From Stachybotrys elegans (taxonomy: Eukaryota; Ascomycota; Sordariomycetes; Hypocreales; Stachybotryaceae), in contig JAGPNK010000015.1 of assembly GCA_020746835.1 (NCBI GenBank), positions 806,001 through 870,000 of the forward strand: 64,000 nucleotides of DNA, in the 5' to 3' direction. Position numbers and translations under genes: made by a program. Of the stretch, positions 59,489 to 64,000 are shown in pieces. Every line of letters starts with the position of its first letter. Within the stretch, counting starts at the first letter, position 1. Under the pieces are notes generated by a model that searched no databases, had not been told where the DNA came from, and worked only from the letters and a program-made list of their open reading frames with translations.

Positions 59489-61969
59489 GTTGGCTTCAAA
59501 ACGCGTGTTATCGTTGGGCTTTGGTGTTGAATCCAGCAAAAGCCTCTTGAGCAATGCCGACCTTGTCTATGCGCGAAAGGCAGGGCTCACGAGCGGTGCC
59601 GAGTGCTCTAATGGGCGAGATGTAAGAAGCCGAGAGGAACTTGTTCGATCGGCCAATGCAGGTTGCGATAACGTATTAACGAAAACGCTCTGGCGATGCA
59701 GGAAGCCAGCGCATTCGTCGTCGTGGTAAACGGAGAGGAGGTCGCAAAGGTTGATGTTCGTCCGTCAAATGTCGCGAGGTGAAAATCGAAGGGGGAGAAG
59801 CTTTCCGCGGTGGAGTTGTCGTCGATAGGTGTTGTCGAGGAGATGGATGCGTAAAAACCGGCGCTTTTTGGGAACTATCGCAGCAGAAAGAGATAGTGTG
59901 TCAGCCGGCAACAGCCATGTATCACCAAGCAGCTGGTGCGCAATCCAGTAAGGGCGGGTGGCAACGATGGCTAGGAGGGCAGCGCACAGCCAGGTGTCGT
60001 CTGGTCTGCAGCAAGAGCAGGGCGGCCAATGTGGAGGACGTTTGAACAAGACTGTCCCCGAGGCAATATCAAGCCAAAGCAGGGTCGGCGCGATCAATCG
60101 TGTTGCGCTACAGACGACAGCGATGGCCTGGTGATGTTTGCGGTGGCAGTAGCGGCGGCTATGATGCCAGTCGTTGGCGCTGCGGGTTTTGCGACGCTTG
60201 CCGCACCCCGTACGAAAGCAACCGACACAGTTGTGCAGAATGGCGGGAAGGTGATAGGCGGGCAGGTACGTGAAGCAGGTGCGGGACGTACAGTGACGCA
60301 CATTCCCCGAGGTCAGGTACAGGCAGGCCACAATGTGCAGCAGGTTGCGAGCAGTCACGAAGCAGAGATGAACCTACCGGAAGAGCAAGAGAAGAGAAAT
60401 TCGGCCGGATGCGGAGGAGCGATATTTGGAGTTTGCCTAGGTGGTGAGGCGTTTTGGGCTTATGAGATGTTGTAGGAAGACGATCGGGTCTACAGCTGGA
60501 GCCTCTTTGGGGGACTTGAGTTCCAGTGAAGCCCAGATGCAAGGTTACAAGTCGCCCTGGGCAGCTTGCGGCCTCTACTCTTAGCAGTCCAAGTACCGGC
60601 TTCGCGGGCTTTCCTGCTCCCACGCACCCACGCACCCACCAGGCATGTTTTCGATACATGTTTGCTTAACACGCCTCTGCCCTATATTTAGGTACCTCCT
60701 ACCTTGACGACGGCAAACCCGACCAACCTGAAGGTGGCTGCAACCAACGTGCCGTCACCAAGTCCAATTCCGTTCCAGCGCGCAACTGCCCCTCTCCCCC
60801 ACCTCATTATCAGCACGACATACTACCTAGGTACTTGTAAGAAAAACATGGCAGGGGCTTCAACTTGGCAACACAGGTTCTGGGTGACGCAGCGCATCGG
60901 ACGATCCAAAGCCGCACCAACCGCTTCTTGTCCCGGTGCTTATTTTCTCATCCGCACGTGGGCGGTATTGGCCACGTTGGATCTCGTCGGAAACAAAGGC
61001 TCGAGATAACAGATGGCCATGGATGACTGGACCTGGGCTGGGCACCGCCAAGCTTCTCTCTTTGAACCTGACCCAACGGATGGCCTATCAAAGGCCCCAA
61101 AGCGCCGGGAGCAGATTCCATCCGTCGTTCGGTGCAGCCCTAGACTTTTTCTGTGTGCAAGGGCTTGTTCCCTGTATGCAGACGGATACGTAGATGGATA
61201 GTACATACAAAGACATGTCATTATGTGCATCCCTACACGCAAAAACATCTACCTACCCGTACAAGGATCCCACAGTCCATGACACAAACATGACGGCGCA
61301 ACCCTCGCCAGCTTCCAGCCCATCTTCAGCCCTCTGCAGAGGCATATATTATCCCTCGCATACTTCTTGGGCGGCGCTAGAGGCCTGACGTTGCGGGAAC
61401 TTCCTGGTGGTGTCATGTGAGACATGCCACCCCCAGTGAGCTCAACCCTGCCCAATGCAGATTTGCTTCTGGCCTCTTCCAAATTGAAACTGGTGATGAA
61501 ACAATGCGATACCATCTTTGCAGTTGCAATATCCTCTTGTATATGCCTTAGCACAGTAGTGCATCTGAACATCTACTAGCATGCCACACAAGCCCATCAG
61601 GTTGCTTCTCGTTGGGGGATGCACCCTTTCGCACTGTTGGGCTGAAAACGACCATGACACATGTCTGACCAAGGCCACTTCGTATATTAATAGTGAGGAA
61701 CGCTGGGGATTTACATGCAGAAGAGCCATCTATCTTTCAGGCTTGCATGCCGTCAGATTATGGTCCTCCATCATGACAATCCGACACCTAGACTATCGTC
61801 ATTAACGAGCTCCCTTGTTATTTGCCATATAACAATAACGCCATCGCTATCTCCGTAGATGATACATATGTGAGGACATCCAGCAAGGCCCAAAAGGCTT
61901 TGGTTGATCCTTTGAATGTCTCCTTTCTAGTTCCTTATCCTATGCATACAAGCAAGCATAAGCAGTGAT
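59489..61969. other. Region upstream of the small gene to the IWS1 3' end
   Basis: About 2.5 kb without a convincing gene. 59700-60480 is GC-rich and has overlapping open frames on both strands (for example 59765-60358 minus and 60029-60475 plus), none with a domain. 61190-61960 is AT-rich. An unannotated leader of the small gene may lie here. Confidence 0.45.
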
Positions 61970-63366
61970 CTAGGCCTTCTTCTTTCCCTTCTGCGTCATC
62001 TTGCGGAAGGCCTCCATTCCTCCAGCGCCCAAAGGCCTGTGCTCGCTACCCCGGGATGGATCAAAGGTACTCTGCGGCGCAATGGTATACGTCGCTGGCA
62101 GGCCAGCAACGCGAGCACGGTTGCCGCCAGCATTAGGGGCCAGCAACCGCTCGCGCTCCGCGGCACGGGCAGATTGCGCTGGGCGTTCCGAGAGTGTGAA
62201 CTGAGAGCCAGCTTGCTCGCGTTGAGCACGCTTCGCAGCACTAACAAATGTCAGCATGATGGGGGGTTCTGTGTGGTTTGGGTAGGAGCTTACTAGTAGT
62301 CAAACTCTCGGGTTTCGATCTGGCGCTGCCTGTAGTCATTCGTGCGCTGCAGAATAGGGCGACTCCATTCCGACACAAGCCTCTCGGCTATACGCTTGAT
62401 GCTCGGTTCGGGCTGCTTGCTTCGCGTATAGAAAAGCACAACCTTGCCGATGCCACTGCTAAGCAGCGCGTCCTTGCTAACGTTAAGCTTGGTGAGTGCT
62501 TGGAAGATGTCGCGCTGAATGTTATACGCAGGGAGAGACCCGTCGTTCAGAGGCTCCAAGAAGAACTTGACATGTTGCAGGAAGTTGATATCGGGGTCAA
62601 GGACGTCATGCTGACCGCCGCTGCGGTTCAGCATACCTGTGACTTGTGGCAGGAGCTTGAGCTTGTGGAGAGCAGGCTGGCCGGCTTCGCGGGCTGTGTT
62701 GTCAGCCTGGCACGCGTTATCCATCTGTATTTTTAATGCTGCCATGTGATCGTCAAACTCGTCCTCGAGATCCTATCAAACGCGTGAGCATTCATCACCG
62801 ACAATGGTGGCTGGCGCTCGGCTTACATGTTCGTCCTTGCGCCTGCGCTTGCTTCCAGAGTTCTTCTTCAGAGCCGAGTCCAAGGCACGTTCGATGGCCC
62901 GTTTCCTGCGTTCTTCTGGTGACAGATGCTCGTCGTTCTCGGGTTCGGGTGAGCTTGGCTTGGCTCGCTGGCGACGCTCTCCCTCGGCTGCTCGTCGAGA
63001 CCGTCGTTGTTTCTTTGATGGCTCTGTTTCGGAGCCGTCGTCCACCGGCACCTCTTCCTCGCGGTCGCGTCGCTTTTTCTCTCTTCGCCCCTCCCTCGGC
63101 TTCTTCACAGCGTCGCCATCAGCGCGCTTTCTCTTGGTGACCTTGAGAGTAGCCGCTACGTCTTCGTCAATATCGACGGGGCGGTCCTCGATGTTGGCTG
63201 TTTCGGGATCGTAATCCTCAAACTGGTTTTCGTCAACTTCCGAAAGAACATCCGAGTCGCGATCCGAGTCTGCCGCGGCGAGTTCGTCTTGGAATTCCTG
63301 CTCTTGGCCGTCGTCGACAGGCCTTTCGGCCGCAGGCGACCCAGCAGGGGAATTGGGGTCGGACAT
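61970..63366 (-). CDS. IWS1: Transcription elongation factor Iws1/Spn1
   Basis: Complement of 62827-63366, 62294-62772 and 61970-62240, with introns of 54 and 53 nt, gives 429 residues. Iws1 binds Spt6 and travels with RNA polymerase II, linking elongation, histone chaperoning and mRNA export. The first 180 residues are an acidic then basic disordered tail (VDENQFEDYDPE; KKPREGRREKKRRDREEE). The folded core (about 185-340) is the TFIIS N-terminal/LW-like domain: HKLKLLPQVTGMLNR, then DPDINFLQHVKFFLEPLNDGSLP and DIFQALTKLNVSKDALLSSGIGKVV. The C-terminus (ARVAGLPATYTIAPQS, then GMEAFRKMTQKGKKK) matches the family tail. The start gives MSDPNSPAGS, as usual for fungal members. Confidence 0.95.
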
Positions 63367-63880
63367 GCTGCCTTGCGTCGGTAATTCAGGTGCTTCCCGG
63401 CGCTTTTCTGATAGATGAAGACTGCTTCGATGCCCAAGATGCAAGCTATGACGCGGATGGTGAGTTCGCGTTAGATTCAGCCGTGGCAGAAATCACATCA
63501 AAGATTGAAAGTTGTCGCGGCTGCAGCCTCGGACCAGCTTGCTTGAAGGGGCAAAATAGGACTTGTTTGCTGCAACCAGCTAGCATATGCGCACTGTGAG
63601 ATTAGGCCTATCTCCACCACCCAGACAGTGCGAGCATCTGGCTCTACTCTCAGCTGATGTATCGGATTGTCTGACATAATCGGAGGACTAGCGCGCCGCC
63701 TGTACTGCCTTAGGCGTTCCAGATTAGGTAAGGCCAATTATTTGTTTACTTAGCTCCCTGTTGCCAACGGCGATCTGGAGCTCGCCAGTCCCTGTTCAGG
63801 TTGTTTTAACAAAGCATCATCCACACATTATTGAATCCTCTACCAGTATCAGCGTCAACTCGAACTCGCTGGCTGCAACA
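63367..63880. promoter_or_regulatory. IWS1 / right-edge gene divergent promoter region
   Basis: A 514-bp spacer between divergent starts. AT-rich near 63720-63760. Open frames here overlap the IWS1 start and look like chance. Confidence 0.5.
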
Positions 63881-64000
63881 ATGGATCGCAGGACCTATGA
63901 AGGTCACATGGACTGGGAGTACGAGAACGCCAGACCACTCGACCCCACTAGTCCCTTTGCACAAGCCGCAAGAGGTGCTTCACAGACTGGCAGTGGTAGG
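63881..64000 (+). CDS. 5' part of a gene cut by the window end
   Basis: An ATG at 63881, preceded by CAACA as in a good start context, opens 40 codons that run off the window. The peptide begins MDRRTYEGHMDWEYENARPL and continues DPTSPFAQAARGAS. The family is not certain. The MDWEYE...DPTSPF pattern faintly recalls fungal nuclear-envelope Brr6/Brl1 proteins, but that is from memory and needs the rest of the gene. Confidence 0.55.
   Translation, partial: MDRRTYEGHMDWEYENARPLDPTSPFAQAARGASQTGSGR

Noticed and set aside
59765..60475. Overlapping frames on both strands
   Set aside because: Rich in Cys, Arg and His with no domain; they overlap each other in a GC-rich leader-like region.

Overview
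The window is nuclear DNA from a filamentous ascomycete (Pezizomycotina). Protein features such as a Zn2Cys6 regulator with a fungal middle homology region, fungal ERG6, MZM1, MCP1 and a full-size ABCB pump fit a sordariomycete, possibly Hypocreales; the order is a guess from protein resemblance. Genes are separated by short convergent or divergent spacers. Introns are mostly 47-85 nt with GT-AG ends and recognisable CTAAC/CTGAC branch sites. Coding third positions are GC-rich. I saw no tRNA, rRNA, CRISPR array or intact transposon.

Layout from left to right. 1-3499 has no supported gene. 3500-16262 holds housekeeping genes: a Snf7-family ESCRT-III subunit (+), the cytosolic RNA helicase SKI2 (-), pyruvate dehydrogenase E1-beta (-), sterol C24-methyltransferase ERG6 (-), splicing factor SLT11/ECM2 (+) and the complex III assembly factor MZM1 (-). 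16263-28507 holds ribosome-associated J-protein ZUO1 (+), a 1281-residue ABCB multidrug-type exporter (-) divergent from a Zn2Cys6 transcription factor (+), a GPATCH8/ZNF804-like zinc-finger protein (-) and the mitochondrial membrane protein MCP1 (+). 30127-33904 holds an F-box/beta-propeller-like protein (+) and a GNAT acetyltransferase (-).

About 10.3 kb without a supported gene follows (33905-44255). It contains several polypurine/polypyrimidine microsatellites and ends in a pyrimidine-rich leader before a SWIRM-domain protein (+, 44256-45617). The right third holds a short-chain dehydrogenase with a possible mitochondrial N-terminal extension (-), a GRIP-domain golgin of IMH1 type (-), the ER-shaping protein lunapark (+, with an apparent one-base frameshift), an SR-protein kinase (-), a small putative basic protein (-), the elongation factor IWS1/SPN1 (-) and the start of another gene (+) cut by the window end.

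Most genes act in unrelated core processes (RNA decay, splicing, transcription elongation, membrane traffic, mitochondria), so the window is ordinary core genome and not a biosynthetic or defence cluster. The one pair that looks functionally coupled is the ABC exporter and the divergent Zn2Cys6 regulator, whose shared spacer holds two inverted copies of a 12-bp CGG/CCG element. I did not find a clearly new biological system. The best leads are the lunapark frameshift, alternative N- and C-termini created by alternative starts or intron retention, and the long gene-free block ahead of the SWIRM gene. Intron boundaries were read by eye and checked by reading-frame continuity; none is backed by transcript data.
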